DNA of 15,163 nucleotides, from assembly GCA_002482765.1 (NCBI GenBank), contig DLGP01000143.1:1-15163 (forward strand), given 5' to 3'. Both the position numbers and the translations under genes were made by a program. The notes under the pieces were generated by a model. It saw nothing but the letters and a program-made list of their open reading frames with translations. It was not told the origin of the DNA and searched no databases. Source of the stretch: Alphaproteobacteria bacterium UBA7691. GTDB lineage: Bacteria; Pseudomonadota; Alphaproteobacteria; Ferrovibrionales; Ferrovibrionaceae. Of the stretch, positions 1 through 6,095 are shown piece after piece; within the stretch, counting starts at the first letter, position 1; the number at the start of each line of letters is the position of its first letter.

Positions 1-284
1 TCCAGGCGGTTGATGGTGACGGTGACCTCGCCATTGGGTGCGATCTGCACAAAGGCCGAGGGTTGCTGCAGGGGCTTCAGGGCGTCGGCGGGCTTTGCTG
101 CACCATCGGCCTGTGCCCTTGCCAGATGCGGAAAGACACCCAGTGCCAGACCGCCAATGCCAGCCATCTTGAGGAAGCTGCGGCGTGGCAACGGAGCGGC
201 AACCGTTGTGTCGACTTGGTCGCGTTCCAGGATGTGCTGCAGGGCGCGCGGCAACTCGCTGGGGTTGAGAGATGTGAGCATCAT
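1..284 (-). CDS. Molybdopterin-binding subunit of a Mo hydroxylase, N-terminal part (IorB/CoxL-like aldehyde dehydrogenase family)
   Basis: Partial gene: the start is at 284 and the 3' end lies beyond base 1, leaving 94 codons. The N-terminus carries a twin-arginine signal, RRSFLKMAG, at residues 34-42, followed by a hydrophobic stretch and a likely cleavage site after ARAQA near residue 59. This suggests Tat export of the folded, cofactor-loaded enzyme. The mature start, FVQIAPNGEVTVTIN, resembles the opening of isoquinoline 1-oxidoreductase beta-type subunits, which hold the molybdopterin cytosine dinucleotide cofactor and hydroxylate aldehydes or N-heterocycles. AAGGAG (293-298) sits 8 bases before the ATG and overlaps the stop codon of the preceding [2Fe-2S] subunit gene, so translation is probably coupled. 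A second ATG follows at once (281). The substrate cannot be told from this fragment, and the catalytic domain is outside the window. Confidence 0.82.
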   Translation of the reverse strand, partial: MMLTSLNPSELPRALQHILERDQVDTTVAAPLPRRSFLKMAGIGGLALGVFPHLARAQADGAAKPADALKPLQQPSAFVQIAPNGEVTVTINRL

Positions 285-297
285 GGCGGTGACTCCT

Positions 298-771
298 TCA
301 AGCGAGGGTTTTGGCGGCATCCGCCACCGCGACACGGATACGGGCATAGGTACCGCAGCGGCAGATGTTGCCGGCCATCGCAGAGTCGATTTCGGCGGCC
401 GTGGGTTGCTTGCCCTTGGGCTGAGATTTAAGGAATGCGGTGGCGCTCATGATCTGGCCACTCTGGCAATAACCGCACTGCGCCACGTCATGCTTGACCC
501 ACGCGGCGTGCACCGCGGCGCCAACGGGGTCGCTACCGTCGGTCGCGGCTTCGATGGTGACGATTTTTTTACCCTCGGCAACGGAGATCGGCGTGACGCA
601 CGAGCGGATGGCCTGGCCGTCCAGATGCACCGTGCAGGCGCCGCACAGGCCCTGGCCGCAGCCGAATTTGGTGCCGGTCAGGCCCAGGCCCTCGCGCAAA
701 AGCCAGAGCAGCGGATCGCTCGCGCGATCATCCGGGATACTGGCCTCGCGGCCATTCACATGCAGCAGCAT
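298..771 (-). CDS. [2Fe-2S]-binding subunit of a molybdenum hydroxylase (IorA/CoxS-like)
   Basis: 157 residues, the usual length for the small iron-sulfur subunit of xanthine oxidase-family enzymes. It passes electrons from the molybdenum centre to an acceptor. The N-terminal plant-ferredoxin-like domain has C38, C43, C46 and C58 (CGQGLCGAC pattern). The C-terminal helical domain has C99-x2-C102 and C137-x-C139 (CGYC and CRCG). All eight ligands for two [2Fe-2S] clusters are present. There is no signal peptide, so it probably crosses the membrane with the Tat-tagged large subunit encoded just downstream. No FAD subunit lies between them, which fits the two-gene isoquinoline oxidoreductase/aldehyde dehydrogenase type rather than the three-gene CO or xanthine dehydrogenase type. 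GGAG lies 7 bases before the ATG, inside a hairpin at 777-797. The specific substrate is unknown. Confidence 0.93.
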   Translation of the reverse strand: MLLHVNGREASIPDDRASDPLLWLLREGLGLTGTKFGCGQGLCGACTVHLDGQAIRSCVTPISVAEGKKIVTIEAATDGSDPVGAAVHAAWVKHDVAQCGYCQSGQIMSATAFLKSQPKGKQPTAAEIDSAMAGNICRCGTYARIRVAVADAAKTLA

Positions 772-776
772 TTTTT

Positions 777-797
777 GGCTCCGTCATTGTCGGAGCC
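777..797 (-). promoter_or_regulatory. Hairpin covering the Shine-Dalgarno of the [2Fe-2S] subunit gene
   Basis: On the minus strand GGCTCCG (797-791) and CGGAGCC (783-777) form a perfect 7-bp stem with a 7-base loop (ACAATGA). The 3' arm contains GGAG, which with its 7-base spacer is the only evident ribosome-binding site for the ATG at 771. Pairing would hide it. Six A residues, not T, follow the stem, so it is not an intrinsic terminator of the minus transcript. A translational control role is inferred from position alone. Confidence 0.45.
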
Positions 798-842
798 TCA
801 GCATGGCGATAATGCTTTCAGCGGTATTGAACGAAAGCGACG

Positions 843-1940
843 CTATATTGCCAGTTCAACCCGGTTGCGGCCATTCGCCTTGGCGCGATACAGCGCCATG
901 TCCGCCTGGCGCAGCGCCAGCTTCCATTCGGCCTTGTCATTCACCAGCGGCGCAATGCCAAAACTGGCGCTGACCCGCAGCGTGGCTTTTGCCACCGTAA
1001 TCTCCTCGGCCATGAAACGCAGCCGCAAGCGCTCGGCCAAGGCCGCCGCCGCCGGCATGTCGGTTTCCGGCAGCAGCAGGGCAAATTCCTCGCCGCCGAT
1101 ACGCGCCAGCATGTCGATATCGCGGATTTCCTCACGACATAGCGCGGAAATGCGGCGCAGAACCTTGTCGCCGGCGCCATGGCCATACTGGTCATTGACG
1201 CGCTTGAAATGGTCCAGATCAAACAGCACCAAAGCGGCAGAGCGGCCATAGCGCACGCAGCGGCCCCATTCGGCCAGCGCGGCTTCCTCAAAATGGCGCC
1301 GGTTCATCGTGCCGGTCAGCATGTCGGTGCGCGCCTCGTGCAAGGCTACCTGCTCCTGTTCCCAGGCACGGCGCAGGGCAGCCTCGAATTTGGTCGCCGT
1401 CAGCATCGCCAGCACAATGCCCAGCACAACCAAGCCAATAATATTGCTAAGTGCAAGGCCGCGCTCACCATGCAACAATGTCACCACGATGATGGTGCCG
1501 CCGGATAACACCCCGCCCAGCAAGGCATCGCGCCGGCTCGGCAGCACACTGGGTATCCAGATATAGATGAAGATGAAATTCGCTAGGCCGTAAACCAGCC
1601 CCATATCCAGTTGCGCCACGGCACCGGTCAGGCCCAGCGGCACGGTGATGGTATGGGTCAGGACCAGGCGGCGATACAGCGTGTAGCTTTTGCGCTTCGA
1701 TGCCACCCAGATGCCCTGCACCAGCAGAATGGCGCAGGCCGCCCCCGCACGCCACAGCAAAGCTGCCCCGGCCTGGGCCGGATCAATGAAATGATCCAGG
1801 ATGTTGAAGCTGAGGATCAGCAATGCAAACAGCATTGCGCGCAGGCTGCTATCGCCGCTGAGCCGGAAAGCCAGATCGTCGGTGTAAGTTATCTGGCCAA
1901 GGGCTTCCGGCGTCTGCCCCGGCTCAGGCCCGTCACTCAT
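843..1940 (-). CDS. Membrane-anchored diguanylate cyclase (GGDEF domain)
   Basis: 365 residues. The N-terminal half holds about six hydrophobic segments (roughly 36-50, 59-79, 92-108, 114-130, 138-156 and 163-181). A short linker and a C-terminal GGDEF domain (about 200-365) follow. The active-site signature is intact as GGEEF (282-286), with the upstream DxLT (206-209) and the FDLDHFKRVND stretch that binds metal and GTP. RDID (273-276), five residues before GGEEF, matches the RxxD inhibitory site, so product inhibition by c-di-GMP is expected. It should make c-di-GMP from two GTP at the inner membrane. The input domain matches no sensor I can name. Its ATG shares four bases (ATGA) with the lolD stop and has no clear Shine-Dalgarno of its own, so translation probably depends on lolD. 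Confidence 0.93.
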   Translation of the reverse strand: MSDGPEPGQTPEALGQITYTDDLAFRLSGDSSLRAMLFALLILSFNILDHFIDPAQAGAALLWRAGAACAILLVQGIWVASKRKSYTLYRRLVLTHTITVPLGLTGAVAQLDMGLVYGLANFIFIYIWIPSVLPSRRDALLGGVLSGGTIIVVTLLHGERGLALSNIIGLVVLGIVLAMLTATKFEAALRRAWEQEQVALHEARTDMLTGTMNRRHFEEAALAEWGRCVRYGRSAALVLFDLDHFKRVNDQYGHGAGDKVLRRISALCREEIRDIDMLARIGGEEFALLLPETDMPAAAALAERLRLRFMAEEITVAKATLRVSASFGIAPLVNDKAEWKLALRQADMALYRAKANGRNRVELAI

Positions 1941-2614
1941 GCCGGCTGCAATCGGCCTTCGTGCAGCGTGACCACACGATCCATACGCTGCGCCAAGGCC
2001 AGATTATGCGTGGCAATCAAGGCGCCGATGCCGGCATGCCGCACCAGCCGCAGCAATTCCTGAAACGCCGCCTCGGCATTGCGTTCATCCAGATTACCGG
2101 TTGGCTCATCAGCTAGCAGCAATTGCGGCTGCGCAATCACGGCGCGGGCAATCGCCACACGCTGCTGTTCGCCGCCTGAGAGCCGCGCCGGCCGATGTGT
2201 CAGGCGATGGCCCAGCCCCAGGGTTTCCAGCACCTGGGCGGCCTGCGCCTTGGCCTTGCCGCGCGCCACACCCTGGATCAGCAGCGGCATGGCGGCATTC
2301 TCCACCGCCGAGAATTCCGGCAGCAAATGGTGATACTGATAGACAAAGCCGATGCGGCGACGGCGGATCAGTGTGCGCGCTGCATCGCCCTGGCGGCTGC
2401 AATCCTCGCCGGCCACCAGCACGCGGCCACCATCGGCGGCTTCCAACAAACCAGCCGTGTGCAACAAGGTGGATTTGCCTGAGCCGGACGGGCCAAGCAA
2501 AGCCACGATCTCGCCCGGCTGCACCACCAGATCGACGCCACGCAGAATCTGCAATTCCTCGCCGCCCTGGCGGAAAGTGCGGATCACGCCTTCAAGCCGG
2601 AGGGCATCATTCAT
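1937..2614 (-). CDS. lolD: LolD, ATPase of the lipoprotein-releasing ABC transporter
   Basis: 225 residues, a single ABC domain of typical LolD size. Walker A is GPSGSGKST (41-49), the Q-loop glutamine is Q93, the signature is LSGGE (145-149), Walker B is LLLADE (165-170) with the catalytic glutamate, and the switch histidine is H203 (ATHN). LolD powers extraction of mature lipoproteins from the inner membrane and their transfer to the chaperone LolA. Members of the MacB/FtsE subfamily look alike, but the adjacent LolC/E-type permease gene supports LolD. About 104 bases containing a composite palindrome separate it from lolC, which is unusual for a pair normally packed closely. The ribosome-binding site is weak (a G-rich run before the ATG). 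The 3' end overlaps the diguanylate cyclase gene by four bases. Confidence 0.93.
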   Translation of the reverse strand: MNDALRLEGVIRTFRQGGEELQILRGVDLVVQPGEIVALLGPSGSGKSTLLHTAGLLEAADGGRVLVAGEDCSRQGDAARTLIRRRRIGFVYQYHHLLPEFSAVENAAMPLLIQGVARGKAKAQAAQVLETLGLGHRLTHRPARLSGGEQQRVAIARAVIAQPQLLLADEPTGNLDERNAEAAFQELLRLVRHAGIGALIATHNLALAQRMDRVVTLHEGRLQPA

Positions 2615-2630
2615 CGCGGCCCCCGAAACA

Positions 2631-2704
2631 ATGGGATCCTCGGGTCAAGCCCGAGGATGACGACAAAAAAACAACTGTCATACCCGCAGAAGCGGGTATC
2701 CCAT
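2631..2704. repeat. Composite palindromic intergenic repeat (REP/BIME-like) between lolC and lolD
   Basis: Two hairpins lie back to back. ATCCTCGGG/CCCGAGGAT (2636-2644 and 2650-2658, loop TCAAG) is a perfect 9-bp stem. ATACCCGC/GCGGGTAT (2680-2687 and 2692-2699, loop AGAA) is a perfect 8-bp stem. The ends also pair, ATGGGAT (2631-2637) with ATCCCAT (2698-2704), and the inner flanks pair, ATGAC (2657-2661) with GTCAT (2677-2681). The whole could fold as a four-way cruciform. The two half-sites resemble the short GTCAT...CCCGC...GCGGG...ATCC repeats scattered through many proteobacterial genomes. Copy number cannot be judged from one window. On the minus strand the second hairpin is followed after 8 bases by seven T residues, so weak attenuation between lolC and lolD is possible. 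Confidence 0.75.
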
Positions 2705-2718
2705 TTTGCATCACGTCA

Positions 2719-3969
2719 TCACTCATAGCGCAAAGCCTCCACCGGATCGAGGCGGGCGGCGCGCCAGCTTGGATAGAGCGTAGCCAGGAAGGACAGCACC
2801 AGACCCATGGTGACAACCGCAATCACATCGCCGGAATCAACCCGCGCCGGCAATTTGGTGAGGAAGTAGATTTCGGCGGCAAACAATTCGGTGCCGATGA
2901 TCGATTGGATGAACTGGCGGATATTCTCGATATTCATCGAGAAGGCCAGGCCAAGCGCAAAGCCTGATATTGTGCCAACCACGCCGATGCTGGCACCGGC
3001 AATGACAAACACGCGCATGATCGAACCACTTGCCGCGCCCATGGTGCGTAGGATGGCAATATCGCGGCCCTTGTCCTTCACCAGCATGATCATGCTGGAA
3101 ATAATGTTGAACGCCGCCACCACGATGATCAGCGTCAGGATCAGGAACATCACGTTGCGCTCAACCTGCAACGCATTGAAAAACTGCTGATTGGCCTGCT
3201 GCCAGTCGTAATAGCGGTAGCCCGGCCCCAAGGCCTGCATGATCGCGGGCGCCAAGCGGCGCGCCTGATCCGGATTATCCAGCCGCACTTCCACCGCATG
3301 GGCGGTATCGCCAAGGCGGAAATAAATCTGCGCTGCCTCGAAGGGCATGAAGACAAAGCCGGAATCATATTCAAACATGCCAACATCGAAGATGCCGGCA
3401 ATACGATAGGCGCGGCCTCGCGGCACGCTGCCAAACGGCGTGGCGGTGATCTGCGGCGAGATCAGCGTGAGCTTGTCGCCAACAGCCAGACCCAGCTTGC
3501 GTGCCAGGCGATGGCCGATCACTACCGCATCCTCGCCGCTGAATTCCTGCAATGAACCGGCGCGCATGCCCTTGGCTATGCTGGTCTCGCGCGCGATATC
3601 GGCCTGGCGCAGGCCACGCACCATGACGCCGGAAGCCTGGCCATTGGCGGTGGCCATCACCTGGCCCTCGATCATCGGATTGGCCTGGCGCACATGTGCC
3701 AGGCCACCAACAACCTGTGTCACCCTGGCATAATCATCCAGGGTAAGGCTGCGTTCAGCCTGGATCATCAGATGACCATTCAGGCCGAGAATGCGGCCGA
3801 GCAATTCGGCGCGGAAACCATTCATCACACTCATGACAATGATCAGGGTGGCCACCCCCAGCATGATGCCGAGGAAGCTGAACACCGCGATCACGGAGAT
3901 GAAACCCTCCTGCCGGCGCGCGCGCAGATAGCGCAACGCCAGCAGCCACTCGAATGCGCCGAACGGCAT
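2719..3969 (-). CDS. lolC: Lipoprotein-releasing system permease (LolC/LolF-type)
   Basis: 416 residues with the LolC/E architecture. There is one N-terminal membrane segment (about 23-48), a large periplasmic domain (about 50-270), then three C-terminal segments (about 273-298, 318-345 and 380-402). It ends with a conserved-looking tail, YPSWRAARLDPVEALRYE. The family hallmark MNGFRAELLGRILGLNGH follows the first segment. Near 174-188 the periplasmic domain has a proline-rich loop (TATPFGSVPRGR) at the place of the LolC hook that recruits LolA. With LolD it forms the inner-membrane complex that releases outer-membrane lipoproteins. Only one permease gene is present here, so a homodimeric LolF-type complex is likely, though a second permease elsewhere cannot be excluded. 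It starts 8 bases after the proS stop, with AAGGA about 11 bases upstream of the ATG. Confidence 0.92.
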   Translation of the reverse strand: MPFGAFEWLLALRYLRARRQEGFISVIAVFSFLGIMLGVATLIIVMSVMNGFRAELLGRILGLNGHLMIQAERSLTLDDYARVTQVVGGLAHVRQANPMIEGQVMATANGQASGVMVRGLRQADIARETSIAKGMRAGSLQEFSGEDAVVIGHRLARKLGLAVGDKLTLISPQITATPFGSVPRGRAYRIAGIFDVGMFEYDSGFVFMPFEAAQIYFRLGDTAHAVEVRLDNPDQARRLAPAIMQALGPGYRYYDWQQANQQFFNALQVERNVMFLILTLIIVVAAFNIISSMIMLVKDKGRDIAILRTMGAASGSIMRVFVIAGASIGVVGTISGFALGLAFSMNIENIRQFIQSIIGTELFAAEIYFLTKLPARVDSGDVIAVVTMGLVLSFLATLYPSWRAARLDPVEALRYE

Positions 3970-3977
3970 GGTTTGAC

Positions 3978-5303
3978 TTATCCTTTCGCGGCGATCAGCT
4001 TGGCGATGGCGGCATCCACGGTGAGTTCTTCCTTGGCGCCACTGGCGCGGTGCTTCACTTCCACCACGCCATTCTTGATACCGCGCGGCCCCACCGTCAC
4101 CTGCCAGGGCAGGCCGATCAGGTCCATGGTGGCGAATTTGGCACCGGCACGCTCGTCGCGATCATCATGCAGCACGCTCAGGCCAACCGCTTCCAGCCGG
4201 GCTTGCAGCGCATTGGCGGCCTCGGCGCAGGCGGCATCATCCACCTTCAGATTGATCAGGCCGACATGGAACGGCGCCACGCTCATCGGCCAGACAATGC
4301 CGGCCTCGTCATGGCTGGCCTCGATGATGGCGCCCACCAGGCGCGACACGCCGATGCCGTAGGACCCCATTTCCAAAGTGATCGGTTCGCCGCCCGGGCC
4401 TTGCACCACCGCGCCCATCGGCTTGGAATATTTGGTGCCGAAATAGAAGATATGGCCCACTTCGATGCCACGCGCGGCAAGCTGGCGCTCGGCCGGCAAT
4501 GCCTCGAAACGCGCCGCATCATGCTTTTCCTCGGTGGCGGCATAAGGCGCGGTCCAACTATCCACGATGGCTTGCAGATCGGCATCGTAATCCACGCCCT
4601 GGCCCAGCACGTCGCGCTCCACCAGCGCCTTGTCGCAGAACACGGCGCTTTCGCCGGTTTCGGCCAGGATGATGAATTCATGGCTCAGGTCGCCGCCAAT
4701 CGGGCCGGTATCGGCCTGCATTGGAATGGCGCGCAGGCCCAGGCGGGCGAAGGTGCGCAGATAGGCCACGAACATACGGTTATAGGCGCGGCGCGCGCTG
4801 GCCTGATCCAGATCGAATGAATAGGCATCCTTCATCAGGAATTCGCGCCCGCGCATAACGCCGAAACGCGGCCGCACTTCGTCGCGGAACTTCCACTGGA
4901 TGTGATAGATCAGCTTCGGCAATTCGCGGTAGCTCTTGATCTCGGCCCGCACAATATCGGTCAGCATTTCCTCGTTGGTCGGGCCATAGAGCAACGGGCG
5001 CTCATGGCGATCCGTGATGCGCAGCATCTCCTTGCCGTAATCATCATAGCGGCCGCTTTTCTGCCACAGCTCGGCCGGCTGGATGGTGGGCATCAGCATT
5101 TCCTGCGCGCCGGCAGCATCCTGCTCCTCGCGCACAATACGCTCGATATTGCGCAACACCCGCAGCCCCATCGGCAGCCACGAATAGATGCCGGCCGCAT
5201 TCTGCCGGATCAGACCGGCACGCAGCATCAGGCGATGGCTGACGATCTGCGCCTCGGAGGGATTCTCCTTCAGCACGGGCAGGAAATAGCGGCTCAGGCG
5301 CAT
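3978..5303 (-). CDS. proS: Prolyl-tRNA synthetase, short alphaproteobacterial type
   Basis: 441 residues from the ATG at 5303, chosen because the family N-terminus (MRLSRYFLPVLKE) starts there and AGGA lies 6 bases upstream. An open frame extends 25 codons further up but without family-like sequence. It charges tRNA-Pro with proline in the cytosol. Class II landmarks are TNEE (109-112), motif 2 with R140, E142 and R146, and motif 3 GSYGIGVSR (313-321). The anticodon-binding domain is at about 340-441. E. coli ProRS is about 570 residues with a roughly 180-residue editing insertion between motifs 2 and 3. Here only about 65 weakly structured residues (about 220-283) occupy that place, so cis-editing of Ala-tRNA-Pro is probably absent, as known for other alphaproteobacteria. 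It is followed closely by lolC and lolD. Confidence 0.96.
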   Translation of the reverse strand: MRLSRYFLPVLKENPSEAQIVSHRLMLRAGLIRQNAAGIYSWLPMGLRVLRNIERIVREEQDAAGAQEMLMPTIQPAELWQKSGRYDDYGKEMLRITDRHERPLLYGPTNEEMLTDIVRAEIKSYRELPKLIYHIQWKFRDEVRPRFGVMRGREFLMKDAYSFDLDQASARRAYNRMFVAYLRTFARLGLRAIPMQADTGPIGGDLSHEFIILAETGESAVFCDKALVERDVLGQGVDYDADLQAIVDSWTAPYAATEEKHDAARFEALPAERQLAARGIEVGHIFYFGTKYSKPMGAVVQGPGGEPITLEMGSYGIGVSRLVGAIIEASHDEAGIVWPMSVAPFHVGLINLKVDDAACAEAANALQARLEAVGLSVLHDDRDERAGAKFATMDLIGLPWQVTVGPRGIKNGVVEVKHRASGAKEELTVDAAIAKLIAAKG

Positions 5304-5307
5304 GGGG

Positions 5308-5314
5308 CTTCCTT
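5308..5314 (-). promoter_or_regulatory. Shine-Dalgarno that fixes the proS start
   Basis: AAGGAAG on the minus strand, four bases before the ATG at 5303 (core AGGA six bases away). It supports the internal start over the longer open frame beginning at 5378. Confidence 0.7.
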
Positions 5315-5349
5315 GTAGGGCAATGCTTTGATGGGGAATAACTAGGGCG

Positions 5350-5378
5350 TTTTTAAGGCGCGCCCGGCAGGGCCGCAA
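5350..5378 (-). promoter_or_regulatory. Weak candidate promoter for proS
   Basis: On the minus strand TTGCGG (5378-5373) and TAAAAA (5355-5350) are 17 bases apart and would start transcription near 5343, giving a leader of about 40 bases. Each box matches the sigma-70 consensus only partly. A small hairpin, GCCGC/GCGGC (5372-5376 and 5381-5385), overlaps the -35 region. It lacks a T run and is not a convincing terminator for the gene upstream. Confidence 0.3.
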
Positions 5379-5388
5379 GGGCGGCTGC

Positions 5389-5904
5389 TCAACGCTTTTT
5401 CTGCTTCAGGCCATCCAGATGGGCGCGGCAGGCGGCCAGCACGGCATCCTCGGCCGGCGGTTCCAGCGCCTGGCGCTGAAAACTCAGTTTGCCGCTGGCC
5501 GGATCAAGCTCCAGTTTGCCAACCGTCAATTCGGCCTGCGCCGCCTGCGGCGGCACGCGGCTGCCCAGCAACTGGCCCAGCGTGAACTTGAGCTGAATGC
5601 CAAAACGTGGATCAAGCCAATCCGCATTGCCCGCACTGGGCGGCAGATCGGCCGGCGCCACCGCCCTGCCCCGCACATCCACACCCGGCACATAATCTGC
5701 ACCTGGCTGCACTTTTGGTCGGGCGGCCACCAGCTTGCGGCAACTTTCCGAGTCGAGTGCCACCACAGTGGGTAATCCAGTCGAGTCGGCGGCCATCTTT
5801 CGAGTCGCAGCGGCACCGCCCGGCTTTTCAGCCGCCGAAACCGCGATTGCCTGCCCTGTGACCAGGGCTGCCGCGATAATATGCAACAAGCACTTGCGCA
5901 ACAT
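5389..5904 (-). CDS. Hypothetical secreted protein, 171 aa
   Basis: I do not recognise the family. Residues 1-24 look like a Sec signal peptide: a basic start (MLRKC), a hydrophobic core, and AVSAA before a likely cleavage near residue 24. C5 lies within the signal region and is not a lipobox. The mature part has two cysteines, C55 and C159, which could form a disulfide in the periplasm. It also has a motif-like stretch, YVPGVDVRGRAVAPADLP (71-88), and a basic tail (LKQKKR). The region 100-150 alternates hydrophobic and polar residues, suggesting beta structure. It lies alone between a non-coding gap and proS, 85 bases upstream of proS. No strong ribosome-binding site precedes the ATG. The product of an overlapping frame (ATG at 5909) has a composition unlike a real protein. 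Confidence 0.72.
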   Translation of the reverse strand: MLRKCLLHIIAAALVTGQAIAVSAAEKPGGAAATRKMAADSTGLPTVVALDSESCRKLVAARPKVQPGADYVPGVDVRGRAVAPADLPPSAGNADWLDPRFGIQLKFTLGQLLGSRVPPQAAQAELTVGKLELDPASGKLSFQRQALEPPAEDAVLAACRAHLDGLKQKKR

Positions 5905-5960
5905 TTCAAAAGCTTAGCGGCCTTGGCTTAACATTTTGTAAGATTTTGTGAAATTAACCG

Positions 5961-5989
5961 GTGACAGCGCTCGTTCTTTTGGCTATAAA
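5961..5989 (+). promoter_or_regulatory. Sigma-70-like promoter of the predicted small RNA
   Basis: GTGACA (5961-5966) and TATAAA (5984-5989) each match five of six consensus bases and are exactly 17 bases apart. AT-rich DNA lies upstream (5925-5956), like an UP element. The predicted start is near 5996-5998. No plus-strand protein gene follows. Confidence 0.6.
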
Positions 5990-5995
5990 ACTCCT

Positions 5996-6095
5996 GCAAC
6001 CGCTTGGAAACAGGCGGCCCAAGTCTGGGGAGGCTTAAACTTACCCGTGCGAGACGGGAAACGGAGCAGGGTTCATCCTTGCTCCTTATTTTTTT
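5996..6095 (+). ncRNA. Predicted intergenic small RNA, about 100 nt
   Basis: The transcript is bounded by a good promoter and an intrinsic terminator. Four hairpins follow in series. CCGCTTG/CAGGCGG (6000-6006 and 6011-6017) has a GAAA tetraloop and one G-U pair. CCCA/TGGG (6018-6021 and 6026-6029) is short. CCCGT/ACGGG (6044-6048 and 6054-6058) has loop GCGAG. The terminator stem is at 6063-6085. A single-stranded GGAGGCTTAAACTTA lies at about 6029-6043. I cannot match it to 6S, SRP RNA, tmRNA or an RNA family known to me. No open frame of note is present on this strand. The role is unknown; a trans-acting regulator would be the default guess. Confidence 0.5.
6063..6095 (+). terminator. Intrinsic terminator of the predicted small RNA
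   Basis: GGAGCAGGG (6063-6071) pairs with CCTTGCTCC (6077-6085) as nine base pairs including one G-U, with loop TTCAT. After TTA comes a run of seven T residues (6089-6095). The T tract is on the plus side only, so it serves plus-strand transcription. Confidence 0.7.

Noticed and set aside
10..1251. Long plus-strand open frame (413 codons) opposite the Mo hydroxylase and GGDEF genes
   Set aside because: It runs antisense to two genes with intact motifs, crosses their intergenic gap, and has a composition typical of a GC-rich shadow frame.
2607..2822. Small minus-strand frame of 71 codons across the lolC end and the intergenic palindrome
   Set aside because: It overlaps the lolC 3' end in another frame, and its sequence is the translated repeat (PASAGMTVV...SSSGLTRGS), a common artefact of such palindromes.
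5372..5385. GCCGC/GCGGC hairpin after the secreted-protein gene as its terminator
   Set aside because: The stem is only five pairs and is followed on the minus strand by GC-rich sequence and then A residues, not T.
6041..6076. Minus-strand 11-codon frame MNPAPFPVSHG with AAGGAG five bases upstream
   Set aside because: The apparent ribosome site and start come from the complement of the plus-strand terminator stem. It is too short to judge, and is kept only as a rival reading in the small-RNA finding.
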